NCBI GenBank assembly: GCA_025403435.1
Contig: CM046330.1
Location: 13,228,239-13,292,238, forward strand
Source of the DNA: Artocarpus heterophyllus
Taxonomy: Eukaryota; Streptophyta; Magnoliopsida; Rosales; Moraceae
Length of the DNA: 64,000 nucleotides
Reading direction: 5' to 3'
Position numbers and translations under genes: made by a program. Positions 24,101 to 35,438 of this stretch are shown in pieces; the stretch's first letter is position 1, and the number at the start of each line of letters is the position of its first letter. Below the pieces are notes generated by a model. It was not told the origin of the DNA. It saw nothing but the letters and a program-made list of their open reading frames with translations, and did not search any database.

Positions 24101-24846
24101 GTGATGACCCTCCCTTGGGTCGAAAGTCTCAGAACACACTGTACAAGAATCGACTTGATGAGGACTCGGGGCTTGATGTCCCCTCATCGGAATACCCTTG
24201 GAATGTTTGGAGGGTGGCCAAGTGCACCCATTTGGGTTTTAATGAGTTGAGTGATACTCTATTTAACGTGGATACCTATGAACAATGATGAATGATAATA
24301 TTTGTATATATGTATAAGTGTGAAACTTGGTAACGATTAATTATAGTATTCACTGAATGTAATCATAATAAATCTCATAATCTAGAATATGATGTAAATT
24401 AACTAACCATGCAGTTTTAATATGTTAATGGATAAAACTTTAAGGTGAGTAATGATTTTCCCTACTAGGCATGTCGATGCTCATCCTTGTCATATTTATC
24501 TCTCAGGTGGAACTCAGTGCAACTTATCTGAGAGGAATATCAACAACACTATTGGTTTCGTGTTGGAAGATCTTCATTTATTTGTAACTCTTCTAGAACA
24601 TGTAAGATTTGTATTACTTTTATGATGGCTGTGTTAAATTATTTAAGAATTATACTATAGTGATGATGATTGTATTTTAAATATTTAGTGCTATACTAAA
24701 AACTGTGGTTTGTATTTAAACATTTATTTTTATTTTTGTTTAAAGATCCATGGGCACTGTTCCATTAATTTGAATGATACTGAATTTAAGTTTATTTTTA
24801 TTTATTCAATACTGTTAACTCCTATATAGGGGCGTTATAGAATTTT

Positions 24847-24858
24847 TGGTATCAAAGC
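24847..24858 (+). other. Primer-binding site of the Gypsy element
   Basis: TGGTATCAAAGC, seven bases after the LTR end, one mismatch from the initiator-tRNA-Met primer site. Confidence 0.8.
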
Positions 24859-24990
24859 CTATGTTCGATTAACCTAGAGGGTGTAGCACCACCTTAAAAA
24901 TTAATCATTTGAAATAGTTTTAAAGTTTAGTGTTGATGTCATCATCATTGGGTACTAATCCTGATTAAATTTATGCAGCTAGTAGAAACT

Positions 24991-27900
24991 ATGCCGCCAA
25001 GACGTCAAGTGCAATAGTCTGAGTAGTCACAACCGGTCGAACATACTCAAGAAGTTAAGCAACCTGAACCAATAGAACAAGCTCAGGGAGATGAGCAACC
25101 CCGACGAGAAGTACAACCCCCGCCAACTGCACCTGAAGTGAATAATCTAGGACAAATTCTTCAAGCCTTGCAAAATGTGCAAAGACCCGTAGAGGCTCGT
25201 GATCCCTAGCAATGACATTTAACCCTACTGAAGGAGTTCATGAAGCAAAAACCCCCTGCATTTAATGGAGAACCCAATCCTGTCATAGCGGAACAATGGC
25301 TTAAGGCGGTAAAAAAGAAGTTGGATACCTTGAGGATTCCATAGGAGTATTGGGTTAGCTTTTCAACATATATATTTGAAGGTAAAGCCGAAGAATGGTG
25401 GGATCTACAAAAAGATGACTATGATGCACCGAACCTCACATAGGAGCAATTCGAGACCATATTTTGCAATACATATATTCCCCAGAGCCATAGGCAAGCA
25501 ATGATGCGAGAATTTGAAAACTTGGTGCAAGGGGATACAACAGTAGCTGAATATCATGCATGATTTACAGAATTGCCTCGCTATAATCCTGGAGCTGTAT
25601 CGGATCCAATGGTTAGGTACGAGAAGTTCAGGAACAATTTGAGACCAAAAATCAGGCAAATGATAGCTGCTGTCCTATCAACAGACTTCCTTGAACTTGT
25701 AGCTATGGCCCAGTAGGCAGAGACAGAATTAAACAACTCCTATAGAGAGTACAAGGGTTCTGGTAGGCGTTTAGGAAGATAAGCAAGAAGGAGAAGTTAC
25801 AAGGGCAGGTTACTCAGCATAGTGGAGTGACTATAGGTGGTGGATCTTCTGGCAGCGGTTGTTTCTAGCCGTACGCCTATCATAATTGTAGACAAATGGG
25901 ACATCTGAAAAGAAATTGCCCTAACCGCCCTGCACAACCATCTTTCGCACCAAGGCCACAAGAGAGTCATTTTGGCTCCACTATATGAGGAGGGAGTCAA
26001 AACCGAGGAGCACCTCAGTAAAAACGCTCCAGCTTCTCAAGTTTCAGTAACCCAACCTTGAGGGTTCCAACCCCAGTACAACTATCAGCAGCGGCCACAG
26101 AGCTCCAATTTCTATGCCAATCAAAATTCTCAACCTACCCCTCAACGCTCAGTGAATCAAAGACCATATTTTCCTAGAAGGAATAATAATAATAATAATA
26201 ATGCAAGTAGTAGCCAAGGGAACCAGGGAAAGAGTGATAAGGGGAAAGCACCAGCTAAGGCTTATGTAGGTATGGCTACAGCTGGACAAGCAAAGTAGGC
26301 TGCTCACTTCGTTGTAGACGGTATGATACACGTGTCTCATTCTTGGGCTCATGTATTGTTTGACATTAATGCCACTCATTCATTTATATCTATGTTATTT
26401 GCTTCTGTACTACGATTAGAAACTGAGACATGTAGTTTACCACTAACCCTTAGTACACAAAGGGGTGGAGTAGCTGAAGCTTTTATAATTTGTAAATCAA
26501 CATAAGTTATTAACTGACTTATATGTAATTATCATGACAGAGTTTGATATAATATTAGGAATGGATTGGTTAGACATATATCAAGCAATAGTAGATTGTC
26601 ATAGGAAACGTGTCTCTTTGTTCACTAAGAATGAATAAGTCATTGAATTCCAGGCAAAGACATGGACAGCGACGCCAACCCTGGTGTTAAAGGCTTGCAT
26701 TGGAGGACGAAGGAATTTCAACAATCTTGGGACGATCTTTGCTTCGAAAGGAGAACTAAAGAGGAGCGACCCATCCTCTCACCCTCCTATGGTGGATGAA
26801 TTTTCAGATGTTTTTTAGATGAATTGCTTGGACTTCCGCCTGATAGAGAAATCAAGTTTGTGATTGACTTAATTCCAGGAGCAGTGCCTATTTCTATTGC
26901 TCCGTATCGAATGGCACCTGCTAAGAAGATGGAATTAAGAAAGCAGTTGGACGAACTATTGGAGAAAGGATTTATTCGACCAAGTACGTTACCTTGGGGA
27001 GCTCCAGTGCTTTTTGTGAAGAAACACGATGGATTGTTGAGGCTTTGTGTCGATTCTCGCCAACTTAATCGACTGACTATCAAGAACAAGTATCCTCTGT
27101 CCCGAATTGATGAGTTGTTCGATCAATTAGGAGAATCTCGATACTTCTCAAAGATTGACTTACGATCCGGATATCACCAACTAAAGATAAAAGAAGAAGA
27201 CATTTCAAAGACGGCTTTCCAGACTTGCTACGGTCACTTTGAGTTCCTTGTCGTGCCTTTCGGGTTGACCAATGTACCAGCTGCTTTCATGGACTTGATG
27301 AACTGTGTCTTCCGACCATACTTAGATCAATTTATCATTGTCTTCATAGATGATATCTTGATCTATTCTAGGACTGAAAAAGAGTATGCTGAGCATTTGA
27401 GGATTGCTCTACAGATGTTGAGAGAACATGGTCTCTATGCAAAGAGAGAGAAATGTGACTTTTGGATGACATAGGTCAAGTTCTTATGACACGTTGTCTC
27501 TGAAGAAGGCATTTCAGTCGACCCCTCCAAGATTAAAGCAGTGCTAAATTAGGGATGACCCAAGAACATGTTAGGGATTCGAAGTTTCCTTAGATTAGCT
27601 GGATACTATCGGCGCTTTGTGGAAAATTTTTCAAAGATTGCCTCTCCATTGACAAGACTCACAAGAAAGAATGTCAAGTTTGTGTGGGATGACACATATG
27701 AAGAAGCATTCATAGAACTGAAGCGAAGACTCACTAGTACACCTGTGCTGATCATACCTAACAGCGAGGAGCCTTACACAGTGTACACTGATGCCTCGAG
27801 AAATGATTTGGGTTGTGTGCTAATGCAGCATGGAAGAGTAGTTGCTTATGCCTTACGCCAACTGAAGCCCTATGAGAGAAACTATCCCACACATGATCTT

Positions 27901-29631
27901 GAGTTAGCTGATGTGGTTTTTGCGCTTAAGATTTAGAGATGTTATTTATATGGCGCAACGTTCGAGCTCTATACAGATCATAAAGTTTAAAGTATTTATT
28001 TACTCAAAAAGATCTCAACCTAAGGCAACGGACATGGATTGAATACATGGTGGATTACGACTTTAACATCCAATATCATCTTGGAAAAGCAAATGCAGTG
28101 GCGGATGCCCTAAGTCGTAAGAACAATGGAATCATGGCCAGCCTAGCATTGGAAGATTTGAGGCAAGTAATCACCATCACTGACTATAATTTGCAATACT
28201 ATGAAGATGATGAAAGAGCTTTCCTATTCAATGTAATAGCAACTCCTACGTTAATCCAACAAGTAAAATAAGGACAATGGTATGATGAAGGATTACGTAT
28301 GGTCTAGGAACAAATACAAAACGGTGAACAGCTGGATGGATGGCAGATTGAGCCGGAAGGGTTCCTACTTTACAAAGGAAGACTGGTTGTTCCAGAGGAT
28401 CCTTATCTCAGGCATGCAGTGCTGGATGAAGCACACCGTTCAAAGTTTGCTATTCATCCTAGAAGCACTAAAATGTATATGAATCTGAAACGACAATACT
28501 GGTGGCTAGGAATGAAACGAGATGTAGCAACCTTTGTCTCTAAGTGCATGATGTGTCAGCAGGTTAAAGCAGAACATCAAAAGCCTGGAGGCGAGTTGAG
28601 GAGCCTATTTATTCTAGAATGAAAGTGAGATCATGTGACAATGGACTTTTTACCGGATTTCCTAAGACTCAAATGGGGCATGATGTTGTTTGGGTAATTG
28701 TGGATCGTTTAACTAAAACAGCCCACTTCATCTCAATCAGAACTAGTTACAATGTCTCAAAGTTATGCCAATTGTATGTGGAGAAGATAGTGACATTGCA
28801 TGGTGTACCAATGTCAATAGTCTCTGATAGGGATACACATTTTACCTCAAAGTTCTGGAGAGGATTGCAGAAAGCTTTGGGAACACAACTGAATTTCAGT
28901 ATGGCCTTTCGTCCTCAAACAGATGGACAATGTGAATGTGTCATTCAAATTCTCGAGCATATGCTTTGAGCTTGTGTGCTAGATTTTGGAACCAATTGGG
29001 CTGCACAGCTGCTATATGTTGAGTTTGCATACAACAATAACTACTAGGCAAGTATTGGAATGGCTCCATATGAGGTTTTATATGGTAGGCCTTGTAGATC
29101 TCCATTGTGTTGGGCTGAAAAGGAAGAGCGTCTTGAACTTGGGCCTCAGTTTATCAGAGAAACAACAACAAGATCCAAATTATTCATGAACATCTGAAGA
29201 CAGCCTAAAGTTGACAAAAGAGCTATGCGGATAAAAGGAGATGGCCTCTAGAGTTCATGGTCGGGGACTTTGTGTTTCTAAAGGTGAAACCAAAACGTGG
29301 TGTATCTCGATTTGGTATTAAAGAAAAGTTAGCACCAAGGTATATGAGATCATTTAAGATTGTGGAAAGAATTGGAACGCTGGCATATCGTTTCGATTTG
29401 CCGCCACAGTTGTCTCATGTACATAATGTATTCCATGTATCGATGCTGAGGAAGTGTGAACCCGACCCTTCACATGTGATTATGTGGACAGATGTCCTAA
29501 TTCAGGGAGATACGACATATGAAGAAATTTCAATTCAGATACTGGATTGTGAAGTAAAAATATTACATCGTTGTGAAATTCCTCTAGTAAAGGCGATGTG
29601 GCAACATCATGATATAGAGGAAGCCACATGA
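24991..29631 (+). pseudogene. Gypsy gag-pol remnant with chromodomain-type C-terminus
   Basis: Gag appears to start at 24,991 (MPPRRQVQ) and soon meets TAG stops. A damaged CCHC knuckle lies near 25,880-25,920. The protease site reads FDINATHSF near 26,350, where the family has FDSGATHSF, so the active-site Ser-Gly is lost. RT runs from about 26,830 to 27,474, with [11 protein letters not shown] and the catalytic FIDDILIYS. RNase H is at 27,568-27,936, with [10 protein letters not shown]. The integrase zinc region and core lie between 28,047 and 28,969, with SDRDTHF and RPQTDGQ near 28,824-28,930. The tail at 29,257-29,631 carries LSHVHNVFHVSML and an EIPLVKAMWQHH chromodomain-like end. Numerous in-frame TAG/TAA/TGA codons and frame changes interrupt it. 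Confidence 0.88.
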
Positions 29632-29716
29632 AAACTCGAGTCTAAGATGAGAGAAAAATACCCATATTTGTTTTAATACTATAATTAGTTGTAGGAAATT
29701 TTGAGGATGAAATTTT

Positions 29717-29731
29717 TAAAGGAGGGGAGAG
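29717..29731 (+). other. Polypurine tract of the Gypsy element
   Basis: AAAGGAGGGGAGAG lies directly upstream of the 3' LTR start TGTCACACCC. Confidence 0.8.
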
Positions 29732-29732
29732 C

Positions 29733-32031
29733 TGTCACACCCACTATTTTAATGGGTATGATTGTGTAAAATCTAGTGTGTAAAACATGATAATTTTAAA
29801 AAAAATTGTTGTACTTAAAATTACCAAGTTGCCCTCACAATTTCATTATTTACAAAAAAAAAAAAGCCATGATGGCATTTTGTGTTAAATGTCTTCGAAG
29901 GAGACAAAACAAGGAAACTACTCCCTTGTTTCCTTCTTTTAATTGCCCCGCAAATCACTCAAATATGTCTCCTTCAATCATTTGTTTTCTTTTTATAAAA
30001 CTCTCCTATCTATTCATTTCTCTTCATGCCCTCTTCTTTTCTTTTCTTTTCTTTTCTTCCCTGGTGAAACCAAGTCAGAGAAAAACCAAGGAAAAAACTC
30101 AAATAATCTCAAGATTTTTAAACTAAATCTCTACAAACAACCTTCCGCAAGCTCATAGATCAAGGAAACTCAAGGATATTCAAGATCAAACAACACTTTT
30201 GAACTAAGTTTAGAGGTTAGATTTCTAAAACTTTAACTTTGATTTTAAGCTATATTTTTGTATGCAGATTGTGAAATATTATGTTTTTGATGTTTATAGA
30301 TGATTGTGTATTGTTTATATATAGTTTTTATGTTTAAAAAGCTGTTAGGAAACTAAGAATTTGATTAAAAAGCTTAGAACTCGAATTTCAGATTCTCTGT
30401 ATGAGTATAGTTTTTCAAAAATGACATATCATTTTTCTCATAAACTGCATGTCGTTATTCTTAAAACGACGTCATTTTTTCATACAAAAATTCAATAAAA
30501 AAAAGCTTTAGATAGAATTCGAACCCCTAACCTCAGGTCAAGTAAAAAGGAGTCAAACCACTAGGACAATGATAGTTATTTAATAGTTAATGGTTTGAAA
30601 ATAATAAATAGTTTTCTATACATATTGTAATTTCAAATAATTTTATAAATATCAAACTTTTTAATTATTTTAATATTTTAAAATCGTATTATTTATTTTA
30701 AAAATCTAATTTAATATATTTTGTACCAAAATAAAATTCATATATATTTTTTATTTTATTGTTATTTTATAATTTATTAAAATTTAGTTAAAAAATTTAT
30801 ATTTACAATTTTAGTCTGTTAATAATTATGACACACTAATAAAAATAAATTATAAATTAACACAATTAAAAATTAGGATTTAGGTTAAAATATGGTTACT
30901 TTATACGTTTTAGGATAACAGCGTACTTGGAGCTTACGTGGTAAATTGTGTAAGCTGAAAATTATTAGTGGATATTTGTGAAAAGGTAGGGATTCTATTA
31001 CTCGTCTTTTGTGAGGTCCTGGTAAATTAAAATTTTAGTTGTTTTATGTTGCAAGATATTTATATGGTATTTTGAATGTATATGATTATATCTATAATAT
31101 GATGATGTAAAACTCATCCTGTATTGTACAGCGAGGAATATAATGATTTGACACATATTGTAAATTGAGAGGAATGATTAAAAAAACTGACTCTATAAAT
31201 AACAATTTAATATAAAGGAATAGTGAGACGTGAAGAGGACGGCAGTTACGTTCTTGAGCACGAATAACCTAAAAGGTAAAATAGAGGGAGGTGATGACAC
31301 TCCATTGGGTCGAAAGTCCCAGAACACACTGTATAGGAATCGACTTGGTGAGGACTCGGGGCTTGATGTCCACTCACCAGAACACCCTTGGAATATTTGC
31401 AGGGTGGCCAAGTGCGCCCATTTGGGTTTCGATGAGTTGAGTGATACTCTATTTAACGTGGATACTTAGGGACAATGATGAATGGTAATATTTGTATATA
31501 TGTATAAGTATGAAACTTGGTAACAATTAATTATAGTATCCACTGAATGTGATCATAACAAATATCATAATCTAGAATATGATGTAAATTAACTAACCGT
31601 GGTAATGAATAAAACCTAAAGGTGAGTAATGATTTTTTTTACTGGGCATGTCGATGCTGGGCATGTCGATGCTCATACCTGTCATATTTATCTATCACGT
31701 GAAACTCAGTGTAATTTATCTGACGATGAATAGGCAACAACACTATTGGTTTCGTGTTGAAGTTCTTCGTTTATTTGTAACTCTTCTAGAACATGTAAGA
31801 TTTGTATTATTTTTATGATAACTATGTTAAGTTATTTGAGAATTATAGTATTGTGATGATAATTGTATTTTAAATATTTGGTGCTACACTAAAAACTATG
31901 GTTTGTATTTTAAAGTTTATTTTTATTTTTGTTCAAAGACCCATGAGTACTGTTCTATTAATTTGAATGATATTAAATTTAAGTTTATTTTTATTTATTC
32001 AATACTGTTAACCCCACGTATGGGCGTTACA
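29733..32031 (+). repeat. 3' LTR of the Gypsy element
   Basis: About 2.3 kb from TGTCACACCC to GGGCGTTACA. It keeps the ~785 bp lost from the 5' LTR. It ends 85 bp beyond the stop codon of the minus-strand P450 gene at 32,117. A block at 31,290-31,470 is strongly conserved in all the related LTRs of this window. Confidence 0.85.
30515..30575 (-). repeat. tRNA-like (SINE-type) promoter sequence in the 3' LTR
   Basis: Read on the minus strand, this 60-bp stretch has an A-box-like TCCTAGTGGTTTGACTC and a B-box-like GGGGTTCGAATTC at a spacing similar to tRNA genes. No poly(A) tail or target duplication was found, so it may be a SINE fragment or a chance match. Confidence 0.3.
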
Positions 32032-32116
32032 TGTCGTTTGCTCTCTCCAAGATTTGCAGTAGTCTATGCTAGATTGGTGTCACAATGGACATTATTCATA
32101 GCAGTACTTTTACAAG
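32032..32116 (-). other. Remaining 3' flank of P450 gene 1
   Basis: Only 85 bp separate the stop codon from the Gypsy 3' LTR. No obvious AATAAA on the minus strand was identified, so the transcript may end inside the LTR. Confidence 0.4.
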
Positions 32117-34520
32117 CTAATTTTCATTCCTGTGGAAGACGCGAACTTCAAGACCTCCATCAATATGAAGATTGATCATTGTCCTGTAATGAACAACTTT
32201 CTCCTCGTCACTCATTCTGAACACAAAGCAACTTAGCAAAACGGCTGCGAAGATCTTCAATTGCCTATAAGCAAACTCCTTTCCTAAACACATCCGTGGT
32301 CCTGCCTGTGAGTGAAGCAAAAGAAATTTGATTTTATGTCACTAAAAGGATAGATAAATTGGTAATCCCAAATTTAAACGTTGAAGACTTTATTTGAATA
32401 TGAATAATGCAAACCTGAAAGGCTGTGAACTTGAAAGGGCTCTCTGGCTGAAAAACTCCTTCCTGATTCAGCCATCTCTCTGGTCTAAATTGCTCTGCAT
32501 CATCCCCCCAAATGAACTTCATCCTGCCCATTGCATATGGCTGGTATGCCACCATATCTCCTTTCTTCACCGCAAATCCGTCCGGTAAAGTATCGTCGGA
32601 GAAGCAGATCTTTGCATCCTGAAAACAAACAAGAATAGAGAGTTGATATTCCATATCATTCTAGTGAATATTTATGGTGTGGATTCTCTGTATCAGAATG
32701 ATGATACAATTGAAAGAAAATATGTATTTTCAACGAATTCGATGATAAAGATCTAACTGATTGAATAGATTTAATTTGATTTGCTTTTTCTCTACCACTG
32801 GGACTGCAGGGTAGATTCTAAGAGTCTCGGTGATTGCTGCATGAAGATATTGCATCTTTTCAAGTGATTCTTCACTCAAACTGTAAGCAAACTCGACAAA
32901 GTTTGTGACCTCTTTTGCATTGGTCACTTCTCTTAGTTCCTTCACAACCTTATCTTGTACATGAGGATGCTTGCAAAGCAAGTAAATAAACCAGGCAAGT
33001 GCGGTTGCTGTTGTGTCCTTCCCAGCAATGATAAAATTGAGAATTATATCTCGCAAGTAAGTCAGATCAGTCTCAGTCACTTGCAGGAACCTTGACAGGA
33101 TATCTTCTCTCTTCGTCTGCATTTAGAAAACACAAAACGTACTTGTGATTTTGTCATAAATGAGAAGGATTTGGAATCACAAAAACACAAACTACTTGGC
33201 AAATTTCACTCACGGAAGATTCATCTTTTGAGCTCTTCATTTGCTCGATTTTGTTGTGGATCAACTTAAACACAAATCCGTTGATGATTTCTGTCTTCTT
33301 CTTCAAGGCAGCTTCTGATCCGATGCTAAGAAACTTCTTGAGTTTCCAAAAGACGTCGACATAGCGCCAGAGAGTCAATGAACTCGCATCGTCGAAAGCA
33401 TTGCTGAAACTCTTGCCTTCTTCATTTGATCCACACATGCTGTCCAAATCAACTCCAAATCCAACTTGGAATATTGAGTCCAGGGTCGCTTTCATAAACA
33501 GATCCTATATGATTTACTTAACAACAATTAGGGCTGCCTCTTGAGATCAGAATTAGTCTCACTTGAATATATGAACATCGAGTTACATTGAAACTCACTT
33601 GAATATCGATTGTCTTGTTGGTTTTCGCGATTTCGGACAAGATGTTGGCCACTTTTGCTGCATTTTTCCTGAAGATTACAGTACTAAAGTCCCTCAACAC
33701 CTTTGTGGAGAATTCATGGCTGGAAATTTTCCTCTGTTGGCGCCACTTCTCTCCATCCACCGCAAAAATCCCATCACCTAGAAGATCCCCCAGAATCTCG
33801 TAGTTGTATGAACCCTGTACAGATTTTCAGAAAACCCCCCAAAAGAGAGAAAAAAAAGAAAGAAAAAAGAACAGAGAGAGAAGACAAATAGAACAAACAA
33901 GCTCGAAACTTGAAACTTCAATCCTACATATGAATATCCAGACTTTACAGATAAAATCTATTCTTTGCTGCTATTAGTCAGCCATAATCTCATATCAGAA
34001 GCCATAGGAAAAGCTGAAAAATGCTTCTTTTTTTTTCAGATTTTGAATAATTTCCCAAAAAACAATTGCAGCCAATTATCATTTCTGTTATAATTGTTAC
34101 AACTAATATAGGTAACAAGTTTTAAAGATTCCACATAGGAATCTTCACAGGCCTTGTGAAAAGCTTAAAAAAAGAAAAAAGAAAAAAGCTATGAAAATGA
34201 GAAATCTTTACCTTGCCATAATTGTCAAAGTTGGTTTTGAGTATGTATTCAACATTGGCAGGATCCGAAGTGTAGATCTCATTCCTAAAGGGGTTGAGCA
34301 GCCTGTAAGTCTTGTGCTTCTCGGCAAGTTCGGTCATGTAATGGTGCAATCTCTTGAAGTTGAGGAGCTGATTAAACATAGTACCGCCAATTGGTGGGTA
34401 CTTTTTCTTTGCCTCGCTTTTGTTCGCTATTTTGCCCAAGATTTTGCCGATGAAAAGGGACAGAATTAAAGCCAAAGCTGTGAGAAAAACTGGGTTTGAG
34501 AGAAAATCCATGGACTCCAT
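32117..34520 (-). CDS. Cytochrome P450, CYP704-type (gene 1)
   Basis: Six exons on the minus strand: 34,520-34,212; 33,814-33,599; 33,504-33,214; 33,116-32,796; 32,618-32,415; 32,305-32,117. All introns are phase 0 with GT-AG borders. The predicted product is 509 residues, a normal P450 length. An N-terminal hydrophobic anchor (about residues 7-25) and a KYPPIGGT hinge indicate ER anchoring. Motifs: AGKDTT of helix I (303-308), ETLR (369-372), FRPERW (ending 428) and the haem loop F-QAGPRMCLG with Cys453, which spans the last intron. CYP704 enzymes are known as fatty-acid (omega) hydroxylases; the substrate here is unknown. The start is at MESMDF; a second Met three codons later is equally plausible. 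No lesions are seen. Unlike genes 2 and 3, it has an intron after Lys103. Confidence 0.93.
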
Positions 34521-35438
34521 CGAAGGGTATTGGGGTGATTGGAGAAAGCTGTACTATGTTTATCGATTGCGTTTTGGATTCTAGTTTAACATTAGACGAA
34601 AGTGTCGTTCATATTTGGTCAGTGGCTTGTGAAAAGTCGGCTCTTCCAAAAAGGTCTATTTTACTTTCTCTGGGCAGACTATGATAAAGGCCTCATCAAC
34701 TAGAGACAATCTGCTGGAGAATTATTAGATTACCAGTGGGTCTACATTTTATACTTTAGCTCGTTTTAGTTAATTTTTTAGTTAAAAATAATATAGATTT
34801 TTTATATATTAAAATAAAAAAATTATATATTATAATATTTATATTTTTAACCTATCCTTAAACATTTAGAGTATGTTTATTTTATAGTTCAACCACAGTT
34901 TAAATTATTTTATTATAATATTTTTTAATAAAAATTTAAATTTTTATTTAAATATTTTATTTAAAAACTGAAATCAAATAAGCCCTTAATAGTCAATTTA
35001 TGGAGCGTGTGGCACAGAAGTATGATTTGGGGCAAACTTGTAGTTGACGCCGTTTCGGTTGGAGCCAAACGTCAACACGATGTTGTTGTTGTTGTTGTTA
35101 TTATTATTTGCTTTAACTGAGAGACAAACGTCTCCTTCCTATTCGTCTTCTTCTTCACTATAAAGGTGGAAAGCTCTCATTCCGACAATCCATTTGTTGC
35201 TTCTTATTCATTTCAATTTTTTCTTTTTTAGTCAATGAACAGCTCTAAAGGGTTCCAAGTCTTTTTCTTGCTGGCAATCATCAAATCAAAAAGCCAAACG
35301 TTCAAAGGTTTACCTATACAACAAAATTATTGGATCCAATCCGACGAAAGCAACTTCAAAACCAAAAATTAAAAGAAAAAGAAATAGTTCATTCAATTTC
35401 ACCAAAAACCTCATATATGATTAACTCTACCTAGATCT
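34521..35438. other. Upstream region of P450 gene 1 with a MITE and a promoter-like fragment
   Basis: Holds the presumed promoter of P450 gene 1, a small MITE (34,866-34,989), a (TTG/TTA)n tract at 35,085-35,107, and a plus-strand segment with CACTATAAAGG at 35,156-35,166 and an ATG at 35,235 opening a frame of about 45 codons that begins MNSSKGFQVFFLLAII. It ends before the solo LTR at 35,439. It may be the broken start of a secreted-protein gene; I do not recognise it. Confidence 0.35.
34866..34989. mobile_element. Small MITE upstream of P450 gene 1
   Basis: The ends TTAGAGTATGTTTATTTTATAG and, on the other strand, ATTAAGGGCTTATTTGATTTC pair as imperfect inverted repeats around an AT-only core. 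The target duplication is not clear. Confidence 0.45.

Larger units (their letters stand above)
21284..24839 (+). repeat. 5' LTR of the Gypsy element, interrupted and partly deleted
   Basis: It matches the 3' LTR at 29,733-32,031 in order. Two large differences exist. About 785 bp corresponding to 29,866-30,650 are missing at about 21,402, and a 2,033-bp LTR is inserted at 22,068. It ends GGGGCGTTATA, against GGGCGTTACA in the 3' LTR. The first ~25 bases are poorly matched, so the exact start is uncertain. Confidence 0.8.
21284..32031 (+). mobile_element. Decayed Tekay/Del-type Gypsy retrotransposon
   Basis: Two large LTRs flank a primer-binding site, gag-pol and a polypurine tract. The order protease, RT, RNase H, integrase, and a C-terminal part with HVHNVFHVSMLRK followed by a chromodomain-like tail is characteristic of chromovirus-type Gypsy elements, and the long LTRs suit the Tekay/Del group. 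Many stops make it inactive. The left end is soft. The bases GTCGT (21,279-21,283) recur one base beyond the right end (32,033-32,037), which would be a target duplication if the right LTR ended one base later. A solo LTR is nested in its 5' LTR. Confidence 0.85.

Noticed and set aside
32394..32588. Plus-strand open frames across the P450 genes (also 34,191, 52,528, 54,430, 58,908 and 60,770)
   Set aside because: All are antisense shadows of P450 exons; they recur in both duplicated units only because the exons do.
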